Positions 52,267 through 61,859 of a stretch of 64,000 nt of DNA are shown one piece after another (position 1 is the first letter of the stretch; each line of letters begins with the position of its first letter). Position numbers and translations under genes: made by a program. The stretch lies in the NCBI GenBank assembly GCA_034111105.1, contig JAWUXY010000023.1, forward strand, positions 1 through 64,000, in the 5' to 3' direction. The DNA comes from Bermanella sp034111105. GTDB lineage: Bacteria; Pseudomonadota; Gammaproteobacteria; Pseudomonadales; Oceanobacteraceae. A model generated the notes under the pieces. The model was given only the letters and a program-made list of their open reading frames with translations, searched no databases and was not told where the DNA came from.

Positions 52267-53598
52267 TTATGCCTCTTTCTCAATACGCTCAAGGTTACCG
52301 CGTAAAATTGGACCATACTCATATTTACCAGAGCACACATAAGTACAAAGCGCTAAATCTTCTTCGTCCAATTCAAGTGCACCTAAATTAATGGCTGAAT
52401 CCATATCTTCTACAATTAATGCACGCAGTAATTGAGTCGGAAGAATATCCAACGGCATAATTTTTTCGTAAGCGCCTACTGGCACCATCGCACGCTCACT
52501 ACCATTGGTAGAAGTCGTTAGGCTCAATAACTTTTTAGGTAAAAGCTTAGACAGATAAATATTTTTAACTGAATGGCGATCGATACCTGCACGCAAGTAA
52601 TGCAACAAGTAACGCTCACGCCCTTCTTCTAAAACCGTTACCTGATTAGCAAAGCGACCTAGGTATGCTGTCGGCCCAGTAGCCGTCAGACCACCAAAAA
52701 CAGAACCAGATATAATACGATTTTCACCGTCTTTCAGTTCACTTGCCGTAAGTTCAGTCAAACATGCGCCTAATTGAGTACGTACTAAGCGAGGCTTATT
52801 AACTTGTGGCCCAGCCAAAGCAATAACCCGATCGGTATTCAATTTACCTTCCGTAAACAGCTGGCCAATTGCGATCACATCTTGGTAACCAACATGCCAA
52901 ACTGTTTTAGTCGCACTAACCGCATCAAGTTCATGAATGTGCGTACCCACCAAACCAGCCGGGTGAGGCCCAGTTACATCAACAACTTGCGCTTTACCGG
53001 CAGGGACAGAGGCAGCAGGTGACTTCGTCACAAATAGCTTCTTCGCTAAGCACGATAAAACAGCCAAACCATTCGCAAACGCTTCTTTTTGCTCTGCAAT
53101 TACAATCGCAGGGTCTGCCGCCAATGGATTTGTATCCAATGTTGATACAAAAATAGAACTCGGTTCGCTTCCCGGTGCTGGCGCCTTAGAAAATGGACGC
53201 GTACGGATCGCTGTCCACAAACCGGACTCGATTAATTGAGACTCAACTTGTTGACGAGTTAAAGAGGCGAGTTCGTTAGCACTGAAGCTGTTAAACGTCA
53301 CTTCTTCATTACCTTGCACCTCAATAACAAGCGACTCAAATACTCGACGCTTACCACGGTTGATTTCAACAACCGTACCTGAGGCAGGAGCCGTATATTG
53401 CACTCCTTCGTTTTTCTTATCGGTAAAGAGCAGTTGCCCTTTTTTGACCTTGTCACCTACCTGCACAAGCATGGTAGGCTTCATGCCCACGTAGTCGAAA
53501 CCCACCAATGCTACCCTAGAGACACCATTACCTTGAGTAATGTGTTGCTCCGGTTGTCCAGCAATTGGCAGGTCAAGACCTTTCTTGATATTAATCAT
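52267..53598 (-). CDS. nqrA: Na+-translocating NADH:quinone reductase subunit A
   Basis: 443-residue peripheral subunit. Start MINIKKGLDLPIAGQPEQ, followed by YVGMKPTMLVQVGDKVKKGQ, GTHIHELDAVSATKTVWHVGYQDV and the C-terminal LALCTYVCSGKYEYGPILR. First gene of nqrABCDEF; a good promoter lies ~75 bases upstream. Confidence 0.97.
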   Translation of the reverse strand: MINIKKGLDLPIAGQPEQHITQGNGVSRVALVGFDYVGMKPTMLVQVGDKVKKGQLLFTDKKNEGVQYTAPASGTVVEINRGKRRVFESLVIEVQGNEEVTFNSFSANELASLTRQQVESQLIESGLWTAIRTRPFSKAPAPGSEPSSIFVSTLDTNPLAADPAIVIAEQKEAFANGLAVLSCLAKKLFVTKSPAASVPAGKAQVVDVTGPHPAGLVGTHIHELDAVSATKTVWHVGYQDVIAIGQLFTEGKLNTDRVIALAGPQVNKPRLVRTQLGACLTELTASELKDGENRIISGSVFGGLTATGPTAYLGRFANQVTVLEEGRERYLLHYLRAGIDRHSVKNIYLSKLLPKKLLSLTTSTNGSERAMVPVGAYEKIMPLDILPTQLLRALIVEDMDSAINLGALELDEEDLALCTYVCSGKYEYGPILRGNLERIEKEA

Positions 53599-53677
53599 AT
53601 GCCTTGCCTAATCACAGTTTCGAAAAAAATCTTTGTGTGCGTCGCATGACGCTGCTTTTTTGCTTATTATTCAAACA

Positions 53678-53707
53678 GTTATAAGCCGAGTAAACGCTCT
53701 ATTTCAA
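53678..53707 (-). promoter_or_regulatory. Predicted sigma-70 promoter of the nqr operon
   Basis: TTGAAA (53707-53702), 18-base spacer, TATAAC (53683-53678) on the minus strand, each five of six consensus bases. The leader of about 70 bases contains a small GCGTC/GACGC hairpin near 53640-53655. Confidence 0.6.
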
Positions 53708-53826
53708 CTGTCTGCCAGTATAATCATCCAATAACAAGGTGACTAGCTATAACTAAGCAATATTCTCAAAGCAATTGGGAATAAGTATAGCCAGAGTCAT
53801 CTAGATTGCGCATATTTTGATCATAC

Positions 53827-53858
53827 AAAAAAGCCGCTGTCTTGCAGCGGCTCTTTTT
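53827..53858. terminator. Terminator of the gap gene
   Basis: GCCGCTG and CAGCGGC arms (53833-53851), with a T-run on the minus-strand transcript immediately after the GAPDH stop codon. Confidence 0.9.
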
Positions 53859-55310
53859 TTACTGATTAACCAGTGGATAGGCTGGGTAATTAACACCGCA
53901 TAGTTGCTCTGCAATGCGCACTACCTGACAGCTATAACCGTACTCATTGTCATACCAAACGTACACATTCACACGATTTTTGCTCACGATTGTCGCTTCA
54001 CCATCGACGATACCCGCACAGCGGTTGCCAACGAAATCACTAGAAACCACTTCAGGGCTAGCAACATAATCGATTTGCTTCTGCAAAGAAGAATGCAACG
54101 ACGTATCACGTAAGAACGCATTCAAATCTTCACGAGACACTTCTTTATTAAGTGTCAAAGATAGAATCGCCATTGAAACATTTGGCGTTGGCACACGAAT
54201 CGCGTTACCTGTTAGCTTACCTTTTAGTTCAGGTAGTGCTTTAGCAACCGCGCTCGCCGCGCCTGTTTCAGTAATAACCATGTTCAATGCAGCTGCACGA
54301 CCACGACGATCACCACTGTGGTAGTTATCAATTAGGTTTTGGTCATTGGTATAAGAGTGAACTGTTTCAACGTGACCACAATCAACACCGTACTCATCGT
54401 TTAACGCTTTCAATACAGGGGTAATCGCATTCGTCGTACATGACGCAGCAGAAAGGATAGTATCTTCTGCTTTCATGTCGCGATCGTTAACCCCATAAAC
54501 GATATTCTTAATGTCGCCTTTACCAGGCGCCGTTAGCAATACGCGTGCAATACCTTTACAGGCCGCATGCTGGCCAAGGCCATCGGCATCACGCCATACA
54601 CCGGTATTATCAATCAATAGCGCATCTTTAATGCCGTATTGAGTGTAATCAACCTCAGATGGGTTAGCGGCGTAGATGATATTAATGTAAGTACCGTTAA
54701 CGATCAGTGCACTGTTTTCGTCATCAACCTGAATAGTTCCCTTAAAAGAACCATGAATAGAATCACGACGCAGCAAGCTTGCGCGTTTAACTAAATCATC
54801 GCCCTTACCTTTACGTACAACAATCGCACGTAAACGCATACCTGTACCACCGCCGGCTTTCTCAACCATGATACGTGCAAGCAAACGACCGATACGACCA
54901 AAACCATAAAGAACAACATCTTTACCTTCAGACGCTTCCGCTTGCTGAGCCGTTAACTCAGCTAACTGTTCTTTAACGAATGCTTCTAAAGAAGCGCCGT
55001 TACCATTATTACGGAAGTTAACCGCCATCTTACCAATATCGATATGGCAAGATTTAATGTCCATCTCTTTCAAGATAGTAATAACAGGGCAAGTTTCTTG
55101 AACAGAAAGCGCTTCTTTTTCTACCTGACGCACAAAGCGGTGGGCTTTTAAAATATCAATCACAGAACGATTGATCATAGGTCGACCGTACACAGACAAC
55201 ACAACGTTGTTCTTTCGGTACAAACCACCAATTAATGGGATCATGGATTCTGCGGTTTCTTCACGCAACGTCCAATCAGACAAGCTGGCTTCACGAACAT
55301 CTTGGCTCAC
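53859..55310 (-). CDS. Glyceraldehyde-3-phosphate dehydrogenase, long form with N-terminal extension
   Basis: 483 residues. The NAD-binding domain begins near residue 130 (VVLYGFGRIGRLLARI), with catalytic Cys in LSAASCTTNAITP, His in ETVHSYTNDQ and the C-terminal WYDNEYGYSCQVVR. The first ~130 residues (MSQDVREASLSDW...VKEQLAELTAQQ) form an extra domain found in the PA3001-type GAPDH of pseudomonads and marine relatives. Its role is unknown; such isoforms are thought to serve gluconeogenesis. A predicted promoter is 40 bases upstream. Confidence 0.92.
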   Translation of the reverse strand: MSQDVREASLSDWTLREETAESMIPLIGGLYRKNNVVLSVYGRPMINRSVIDILKAHRFVRQVEKEALSVQETCPVITILKEMDIKSCHIDIGKMAVNFRNNGNGASLEAFVKEQLAELTAQQAEASEGKDVVLYGFGRIGRLLARIMVEKAGGGTGMRLRAIVVRKGKGDDLVKRASLLRRDSIHGSFKGTIQVDDENSALIVNGTYINIIYAANPSEVDYTQYGIKDALLIDNTGVWRDADGLGQHAACKGIARVLLTAPGKGDIKNIVYGVNDRDMKAEDTILSAASCTTNAITPVLKALNDEYGVDCGHVETVHSYTNDQNLIDNYHSGDRRGRAAALNMVITETGAASAVAKALPELKGKLTGNAIRVPTPNVSMAILSLTLNKEVSREDLNAFLRDTSLHSSLQKQIDYVASPEVVSSDFVGNRCAGIVDGEATIVSKNRVNVYVWYDNEYGYSCQVVRIAEQLCGVNYPAYPLVNQ

Positions 55311-55348
55311 GGATACACCCCCGACACTAAGCTAAAAAATTGTGCGGT

Positions 55349-55377
55349 ATTATGCCCACAAAGCCCGTCAATCTCAA
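55349..55377 (-). promoter_or_regulatory. Predicted promoter of the gap gene
   Basis: TTGAGA, 17-base spacer, CATAAT on the minus strand; start of transcription about 32 bases before the GAPDH ATG. Confidence 0.5.
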
Positions 55378-55599
55378 TAATTATGCGCGCTTTAATGGCT
55401 TCCGCTCAAAGCATTGAACCTCATTGTTCACACTTTAAGCAATCAACACCTGCTAAGTGTAAGTAAAGTACTCTTGAATTCACAATTTTAAAAATTATCC
55501 ACTAAAAACAAACAATACACTCAATCCCATACACCAAGCCTTAACACGCACTATTGCTTTGAGTACACTAGCCCTCTTTAAAACTCTCTAAGGACAGTC

Positions 55600-58500
55600 A
55601 TGGCGGCCAACCCTCCTGTGCCAAGCAAATCTGGTGATATTTTATCTTGGGGTAATATTCAGGGCTCTCACCTTGCACACGCCATCGCAAATACTGCTCA
55701 CGACTATTCAGGCTTAACCATTGTCGTTGCCAATAACAGCAGTGACAGCCAAAGACTAACAGAAGAAATTCGTTACTTTTTTCAAGGTGAAGTGTTCAAC
55801 CTGCCTGACTGGGAAACCCTGCCTTATGATTATTTTTCACCGCACCAAGACATCATAAGTGAGCGCCTAAGCACTCTGGTAAAATTACCTCAGGCAAAAA
55901 ACAGCATACTGGTTATTCCTGCATTATCACTTCAGCTTAAACTGCCACCCGTCAATTACATTCTGGGTCACAGCTTTACGGTAAAAACAGGCCAAACACT
56001 CGACATAGACGAGCTAAAGCCAAAATTAATTTCTGCAGGCTACCAAGCCGTGGACAGCGTATTTGAACACGGTGAGTTTTGCATGCGCGGGGCTATCTTA
56101 GATATCTTCCCAATGGGTTCTGAGCAACCGTTTCGAATTGAATTATTTGATGACGAAGTAGAAAGCATTCGCTGGTTTAACGCTGAAACCCAACGCTCAA
56201 CCGAAACCACAGATAGCATCGAACTACTGCCAGCAAAAGAAGTTCCGCTTGATAAAAGCGGCATCCGGACATTCAAACACCGTTGGTTTGATTTCTTTGA
56301 GTGTGACCCAAAAGAGTCACCACTTTATATGGATGTGATAAAACAAATTGCACCGGGTGGCATTGAATATTATTTACCGTTATTTTTTGAAGAAACTGCC
56401 ACAATATTTGATTACTTACCGATAAATTGCCAACTTATATTTAATCAAGACCTAGAGAAAAGCCTGCAACATAACTGGAAAGACATAGAACACCGCTATG
56501 AAGAGCGTCGCCATGACATTCGCCACCCGGTTTTGCCACCGAATGAAATTTACCTAAACGACAACCAAACCTTTGCACAGTTTAAACACTACGGCCGAAT
56601 CAAAACCTTTACAGACAGCATAAAAGAGCAAGCAGGCCACCATAACTTCGCACTGCCTATATTGCCGTCACTGCAAGTTAATCATAAACAAGATAACCCA
56701 CTAGACGCCCTTGAATCATTTTTAATGAACAACAGCGAGACAGTTGTTTTTTGTGTTGAAAGTGCAGGCCGCCGCGAAGCCTTACTTGAATTACTTGAAC
56801 GCATCAATATCAGCCCACAAATCATTGATTCTTGGTTTGATTTAAACGAGCACGATTTTGAATTCGCCATTACCACCGCCCCCATTGAAGACAGCTTTTA
56901 CAGCCAAAAACTAAACGCGTGGTTAATAAGCGAGAACGCATTATTTGGTGAGCGAATTCGTCAAAGCCGCCGCCAAAAACAAGAGAAAGATCAAAGCGAA
57001 AATGTCATTCGCAATCTTACCGAACTCACAATGGGGGCGGCTGTCGTACACATTGACCACGGTGTTGGTCGTTATCGTGGCATGCAAACCATTGAGGTAG
57101 ATGGTGACGCCACTGAGTTTGTCATGCTTGAATACGCAGACCAAGCCAAACTATACGTACCGGTTTCATCGCTACATCTTATCAGCCGTTACAGCGGTGC
57201 CGATACTGACATGGCACCCATGCACAAACTGGGCACAGAAAAATGGTCCGCACAGCGTCGTAAAGCACTGGAAAAAATTCGAGACACCGCCGTAGAACTC
57301 CTCGAAATTTACGCTAAGCGCGAAGCAAAACCAGGACATGGCTTCAAGTTTCCACGAGACGATTACGAAATTTTCAAATCAGATTTTCCATTTGAAGAAA
57401 CCGTCGATCAAAAAAGTGCCATCAATGCCGTCATCACCGACATGATGAAACCCAACCCCATGGACCGCCTTGTTTGCGGTGATGTGGGTTTCGGTAAAAC
57501 AGAAGTCGCATTACGCGCGGCGTTTATTGCGATTCAAAATGATATGCAAGTAGCCGTATTAGTGCCCACCACCCTTTTGGCACAACAACATTACGAAACC
57601 TTTAGTGACCGCTTTGCAGACTGGCCAATAAAAGTAGAAAGCTTATCTCGCTTTAAAACCGGCCAAGCAAAAACCAAATCGCTTAAAATGCTCGAAGATG
57701 GCACCGCCGATATTGTTATCGGCACACACAAGCTATTACAAGGCGATGTGAAATTTAAAAATCTTGGTTTATTGATTATTGATGAAGAGCATCGCTTTGG
57801 CGTTCAGCAAAAAGAAAAAGTAAAAGCACTGCGAGCTGAAATCGATATTCTTACCATGACCGCCACACCGATTCCGCGAACCCTCAATATGGCCATGTCT
57901 GGTGTGCGTGATTTATCTATCATTGCAACACCACCGGCCCGCCGTTTAGCGGTAAAAACCTTTGTTAAAATCTGGGACGAACACTTAATTAAAGAAGCCA
58001 TACTGCGTGAAATTTTACGTGGTGGACAAGTCTACTTTTTACATAACGAAGTAAAAACCATTGATAAAACGGCCGAGGACTTAGCAAAATTGATCCCTGA
58101 AGCACGCATTGGTGTCGCGCACGGGCAAATGTCTGAGCGCCAACTTGAGTCCGTTATGGGTGACTTCTATCACAAACGCTTCAACGTGCTAATGTGTACC
58201 ACCATCATTGAAACCGGTATTGATATTCCCAACGCCAACACCATTATTATTGAGCGTGCCGATAAATTTGGCTTAGCCCAGCTCCACCAGTTACGCGGTC
58301 GTGTTGGCCGAAGCCATCATCAAGCCTATGCTTACTTACTTGCCCCGCAAGAAAAGAAAGTCAGCAAAGATGCCGAAAAACGTCTTGATGCCATTACCAA
58401 TGCACAAGACCTTGGTGCAGGCTTTATGCTCGCCACGCATGACTTAGAAATTCGTGGCGCAGGTGAGTTATTAGGTGAAGAACAAAGCGGCCACATTCAA

Positions 58501-59043
58501 AACGTCGGCTTCAGCCTATACATGGAGTTGCTTGATCGTGCGGTTGAAGCCATCAAGGACGGACGTGAACTGAGCCTAGACAACCCAACCGGGCATCAAG
58601 CTGAAATCAATCTACGCATACCAGCCCTTATTCCCGAAGATTACATGCCTGATGTTCATAACCGACTCATCATGTACAAGCGCATCGCCAATGCAAAAAA
58701 CAACCACGAACTTAAAGATCTACAGGTGGAAATGATCGATCGCTTTGGCTTATTACCTCAGCAAGTCAAATATCTTATCCAAGTCACAGAATTGAAATTC
58801 AAACTTGCAACATTAGGCATAGTGAAGTTAGATGCCGGAGACAGCCAAGGGCGAATGGAATTTGGTTCACAAACCACCATTGATCCTTACACCATGGTGC
58901 GCATGGTGCAAACAAAACCAGCAAGCTATAAGCTGGACGGCTCAAATGCCTTTAAATTTATTTTTGACATGCCTGACGCACAAACACGCTTCAGCACCAT
59001 AAACCACGTTTTAGATTTGCTTTCGCAACCAGGTACGCCATGA
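55600..59043 (+). CDS. mfd: Transcription-repair coupling factor Mfd
   Basis: ATP-dependent translocase that removes stalled RNA polymerase and recruits UvrA. 1,147 residues: UvrB-like N-terminus (about 10-350, LPDWETLPYDYFSPH), RNAP-interaction domain (about 475-560, AAVVHIDHGVGRYRGM), helicase motor with Walker A GDVGFGKTEVA, DEEH box LLIIDEEHRFGVQQKE and motif VI QLRGRVGRS, and the C-terminal TRCF domain. An AAGGAC ribosome site precedes ATG 55600. The stop overlaps csiV by four bases (ATGA). Confidence 0.97.
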   Translation: MAANPPVPSKSGDILSWGNIQGSHLAHAIANTAHDYSGLTIVVANNSSDSQRLTEEIRYFFQGEVFNLPDWETLPYDYFSPHQDIISERLSTLVKLPQAKNSILVIPALSLQLKLPPVNYILGHSFTVKTGQTLDIDELKPKLISAGYQAVDSVFEHGEFCMRGAILDIFPMGSEQPFRIELFDDEVESIRWFNAETQRSTETTDSIELLPAKEVPLDKSGIRTFKHRWFDFFECDPKESPLYMDVIKQIAPGGIEYYLPLFFEETATIFDYLPINCQLIFNQDLEKSLQHNWKDIEHRYEERRHDIRHPVLPPNEIYLNDNQTFAQFKHYGRIKTFTDSIKEQAGHHNFALPILPSLQVNHKQDNPLDALESFLMNNSETVVFCVESAGRREALLELLERINISPQIIDSWFDLNEHDFEFAITTAPIEDSFYSQKLNAWLISENALFGERIRQSRRQKQEKDQSENVIRNLTELTMGAAVVHIDHGVGRYRGMQTIEVDGDATEFVMLEYADQAKLYVPVSSLHLISRYSGADTDMAPMHKLGTEKWSAQRRKALEKIRDTAVELLEIYAKREAKPGHGFKFPRDDYEIFKSDFPFEETVDQKSAINAVITDMMKPNPMDRLVCGDVGFGKTEVALRAAFIAIQNDMQVAVLVPTTLLAQQHYETFSDRFADWPIKVESLSRFKTGQAKTKSLKMLEDGTADIVIGTHKLLQGDVKFKNLGLLIIDEEHRFGVQQKEKVKALRAEIDILTMTATPIPRTLNMAMSGVRDLSIIATPPARRLAVKTFVKIWDEHLIKEAILREILRGGQVYFLHNEVKTIDKTAEDLAKLIPEARIGVAHGQMSERQLESVMGDFYHKRFNVLMCTTIIETGIDIPNANTIIIERADKFGLAQLHQLRGRVGRSHHQAYAYLLAPQEKKVSKDAEKRLDAITNAQDLGAGFMLATHDLEIRGAGELLGEEQSGHIQNVGFSLYMELLDRAVEAIKDGRELSLDNPTGHQAEINLRIPALIPEDYMPDVHNRLIMYKRIANAKNNHELKDLQVEMIDRFGLLPQQVKYLIQVTELKFKLATLGIVKLDAGDSQGRMEFGSQTTIDPYTMVRMVQTKPASYKLDGSNAFKFIFDMPDAQTRFSTINHVLDLLSQPGTP

Positions 59044-59741
59044 TCGCTCGCTTATTATTGATTTTTTCGCTTATTTTAAGCCCATTAGTGGCAGCCGAAG
59101 ATGAAGCTCCGGTAAAAGAAGCCAGGTGGTATCAAGTTAACTTAACGCTATTCCAACAAAAAAAGGATAGCCACCTTGATGAATCATTTGGTTTTACTCC
59201 CCTACCAATGGATATGGCTGATATCGTCAAGCTTAAAAGTAACCATCCAATGCCCCTCGCAAACTCAGGTATGAATGCAACATTGGCTTTTCATCACGAA
59301 AACGCCAACAACCTTGCATTTACAGAGCAAACCATTGATCAAGACTGGGCTGATAAAATGTCAAAACTCGACCCAGTCAAGCAACCTATTTTGTACAATG
59401 CGCAGTGGCAGCAACCTGTCTATGACCAAAAACATAGCCTGCCCATTTACATTGAAAGCTCCATACAACACCTTGGTGCCCCACAGCTAAAAGGTTTATT
59501 TTATCTGCATGTTTCTCGATACTTGCACAGTAAAATTGATTTACAGTTTATTCCCGAAAACGCCAATACATCAACGGACCTCATCAGCCTTCAACAAAGT
59601 CGCCGCATGCGCAGTAAAGAAGTTCATTACATAGATCACCCATTAGTCGGCGCAATCATTCGCATACTGCCTGTTAAGCACCCACTCGGACGAAAAAACA
59701 CCAAACCAACCTTAGACTCAGCTTTAAACGTTCGTCTATAA
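59040..59741 (+). CDS. CsiV family exported protein
   Basis: 233 residues with a signal peptide (MIARLLLIFSLILSPLVAA). The mature part starts with ARWYQVNLTLFQQ and ends with the RMRSKEVHYIDHPLVGAIIRILP segment typical of the CsiV family (DUF2803); Pseudomonas PA3003 occupies the same place after mfd. The function is unknown outside a proposed cell-envelope role. Translationally coupled to mfd. Confidence 0.85.
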   Translation: MIARLLLIFSLILSPLVAAEDEAPVKEARWYQVNLTLFQQKKDSHLDESFGFTPLPMDMADIVKLKSNHPMPLANSGMNATLAFHHENANNLAFTEQTIDQDWADKMSKLDPVKQPILYNAQWQQPVYDQKHSLPIYIESSIQHLGAPQLKGLFYLHVSRYLHSKIDLQFIPENANTSTDLISLQQSRRMRSKEVHYIDHPLVGAIIRILPVKHPLGRKNTKPTLDSALNVRL

Positions 59742-59743
59742 AT

Positions 59744-59839
59744 AAAAAAGCCCCTTAGTGATTAATCAATTGAACTGCACCCCAAAAGTTGGACACTCAA
59801 TCCAACCTTTGGGGTGCAGTTCAAATAAGGGGCTTTTTT
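59744..59839. terminator. Terminator between csiV and mtnP, interrupted by a mini-element
   Basis: Outer arms AAAAAAGCCCCTTA (59744-59757) and TAAGGGGCTTTTTT (59826-59839) form a normal bidirectional terminator stem. The loop region contains a 53-bp palindromic insertion (59771-59823), so the present RNA would form one much longer hairpin that should still terminate. Confidence 0.85.
59771..59823. mobile_element. 53-bp MITE-like palindrome with IS3-type terminal repeats
   Basis: The two 23-base arms (TGAACTGCACCCCAAA... and its complement) match at 22 positions, with a seven-base centre CACTCAA. The outer sequence resembles the inverted repeats of IS150-group IS3 elements. It is flanked by AAT on both sides (59768-59770 and 59824-59826), a possible 3-bp target duplication. 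There is no coding capacity, so it would depend on a transposase elsewhere. Confidence 0.65.
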
Positions 59840-59859
59840 ATAAAATTTAAAAGAACACA

Positions 59860-60612
59860 TTATTTCGACGCAAGAAAACCAGCAATAATCGCCTGCACCT
59901 TGTGCATTCCTTGATCCAATACTCGTCGTATATCATCCATGGTTATAAGCTCATCACTTTTACCTGCTGCCTTATTTACCACTAAAGACAAACTGGCATA
60001 TGGAATATTAAGCTCACGAGCCAAAACCGCTTCAGGCATACCTGTCATACCGACTACATCGCAACCATCATTTTCTAGACGTTTTATTTCAGCGATGGTC
60101 TCTAAGCGCGGTCCTTGTGTTGCTGCGTACACACCTCCGTGCTGAGTGATAATGTTTTTCGACTCTGCGGCAAAATACAATTTAGATGATAAATCTTGAT
60201 CATAAGGATGGCTAAAATCTACGTGATCCAATGGCAGATAAACACCATCATAAAAAGTATCTTCACGGCCGTGAGTATAATCAATCACTTGATCAGGAAT
60301 ACAAATGGCCTCAGCATCCATGGCTTCGGTGATACCACCCACCGCATTTACCGCGATAATTTCTGTCACACCGGCTTCTTTGAGCGCCAACAAATTTGCC
60401 CTGTAATTCACTTTATGTGGTGGTAATTTATGTGGATGCCCGTGGCGTGCTAAAAACACAACAGGCTGTCCCATTAGCTCGCCAAACATCAAGGGCGCGC
60501 TTACGTCGCCTAGATCAGTTGAAATACGCTGTTCATGAGTGATATTTAAACCTGGGTATTCCGTCAGGCCTGTACCACCAATAATGGCGGTTAATGATGC
60601 CAATTGAGTCAT
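59860..60612 (-). CDS. mtnP: S-methyl-5'-thioinosine phosphorylase (MTAP/PNP family)
   Basis: 250 residues. Family motifs: IIGGTGLTEYPGL, VVFLARHGHPHKLPPHKVNYRANLLALKEAGV, GVYAATQGPRLET, DVVGMTGMPEAVLARELNIPYASLSLVVNKAAG. The position beside nagZ and the similarity to PA3004, shown in Pseudomonas to act on methylthioinosine, favour that substrate over methylthioadenosine. Enzyme of purine and methionine salvage. Confidence 0.88.
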   Translation of the reverse strand: MTQLASLTAIIGGTGLTEYPGLNITHEQRISTDLGDVSAPLMFGELMGQPVVFLARHGHPHKLPPHKVNYRANLLALKEAGVTEIIAVNAVGGITEAMDAEAICIPDQVIDYTHGREDTFYDGVYLPLDHVDFSHPYDQDLSSKLYFAAESKNIITQHGGVYAATQGPRLETIAEIKRLENDGCDVVGMTGMPEAVLARELNIPYASLSLVVNKAAGKSDELITMDDIRRVLDQGMHKVQAIIAGFLASK

Positions 60613-60627
60613 AAGTTTGCCCTATTA

Positions 60628-61857
60628 TTAATCACTACCGCCATCTGACTCACCCACATCCGGCCCATTCTTGCTGACTTTTCTTCCTTTATGCTCGGTG
60701 CGGTTTGATTCATCTGTCTTTAATAATTTACCCGATTGTGCCTTATGCTGAGCATGCTCTGCGTCATTACGATCAACATTCTGTAAAGGCACATTGTTTT
60801 CCATGTAAATACTTCGGCTTGGAAATGCAATTTCAGCATCTTCATTATTAATAATCTCACCTACCTTAAACAAAACTTCTTGCTTGATAGAGTGAAACGC
60901 TTCCCAGTTGGTGGTGTGCGTAAAGCAATATATGAAAAACTCTAAAGACGAGTCTGCAAACGTATTAAAATTCACCATCAAAGTTTGCGACTCATCGATC
61001 TCGTCATGGCCTTGCAGGAACGCTTCAATTTTATCGCAAATTGTATGCACTTGAGCAAAATCACCATAGCGCACACCAATTGTTTCATAAATTCTGCGAT
61101 GACTCATTCGAGATGGGTTTTCAATGCTCACTTGTGTAAACACTGAATTAGGAACATACAAAGGTCGCTTATCAAATGTACGAATTCGGGTTACGCGCCA
61201 GCCGATGTTCTCAACTGTGCCTTCGATATTACGATCAGGACTACGAACCCAGTCACCTACCGCAAATGGCTTATCCAAATAAACCATTAATCCACCAAAA
61301 AAGTTAGCCAATAAATCTTTTGCTGAAAACGCAATAGCCGCACCGCCCACACCACCAAATGCAATAATACCGCTAACCGACAAACCCAGCGTTTGAAACA
61401 CAACCAAACATGTAATGGTAATAACAGAAATGCGCAGCAATTTAAAAATTGCTGTAATCGTTGTCTTGTCTGCCTTGGTTTTTACGTCACCTTTTAAAAT
61501 TTGATCTTCACGTATCCGAATTAACCGCATGACAAACCATGAAAAGAATACAGACAGCACAATCACATATAAATGGCTTGCCTTAGGCAACAACTTAACT
61601 TCAAACTCCATTTGAATAATGCACAGCACGTAAATAAGGATGCACGTTAAAATACCGTAATGAACCGGCGCCTCAAGTGCGCCGGTAACGGCATCGTCAA
61701 ATAAATTACGGGTCTTGCTGGCCTTTCTCTTCAGCTGACCAACAATCACCTTGGCCACAATATATACAATACCACCGACCAATGACCCCACTAAGGCTTG
61801 CACCCACCAGATTTCTAGTAAGTCCATCCAATTTTTAATATCCAACATTTCCAACAT
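60628..61857 (-). CDS. MscS-family mechanosensitive channel
   Basis: 409 residues with about five membrane helices; the pore helix is the Gly/Ala-rich GIIAFGGVGGAAIAFSAKDLLANFFGGLMVYLD. It continues with the MscS beta domain (FAVGDWVRS, GTVENIGWRVTRIRTFD, LYVPNSVF) and ends with a charged hydrophilic tail of ~70 residues (QSGKLLKTDESNRTEHKGRKVS). Releases solutes during osmotic downshift. It starts two bases after the nagZ stop. Confidence 0.93.
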   Translation of the reverse strand: MLEMLDIKNWMDLLEIWWVQALVGSLVGGIVYIVAKVIVGQLKRKASKTRNLFDDAVTGALEAPVHYGILTCILIYVLCIIQMEFEVKLLPKASHLYVIVLSVFFSWFVMRLIRIREDQILKGDVKTKADKTTITAIFKLLRISVITITCLVVFQTLGLSVSGIIAFGGVGGAAIAFSAKDLLANFFGGLMVYLDKPFAVGDWVRSPDRNIEGTVENIGWRVTRIRTFDKRPLYVPNSVFTQVSIENPSRMSHRRIYETIGVRYGDFAQVHTICDKIEAFLQGHDEIDESQTLMVNFNTFADSSLEFFIYCFTHTTNWEAFHSIKQEVLFKVGEIINNEDAEIAFPSRSIYMENNVPLQNVDRNDAEHAQHKAQSGKLLKTDESNRTEHKGRKVSKNGPDVGESDGGSD

Positions 61858-61859
61858 AT

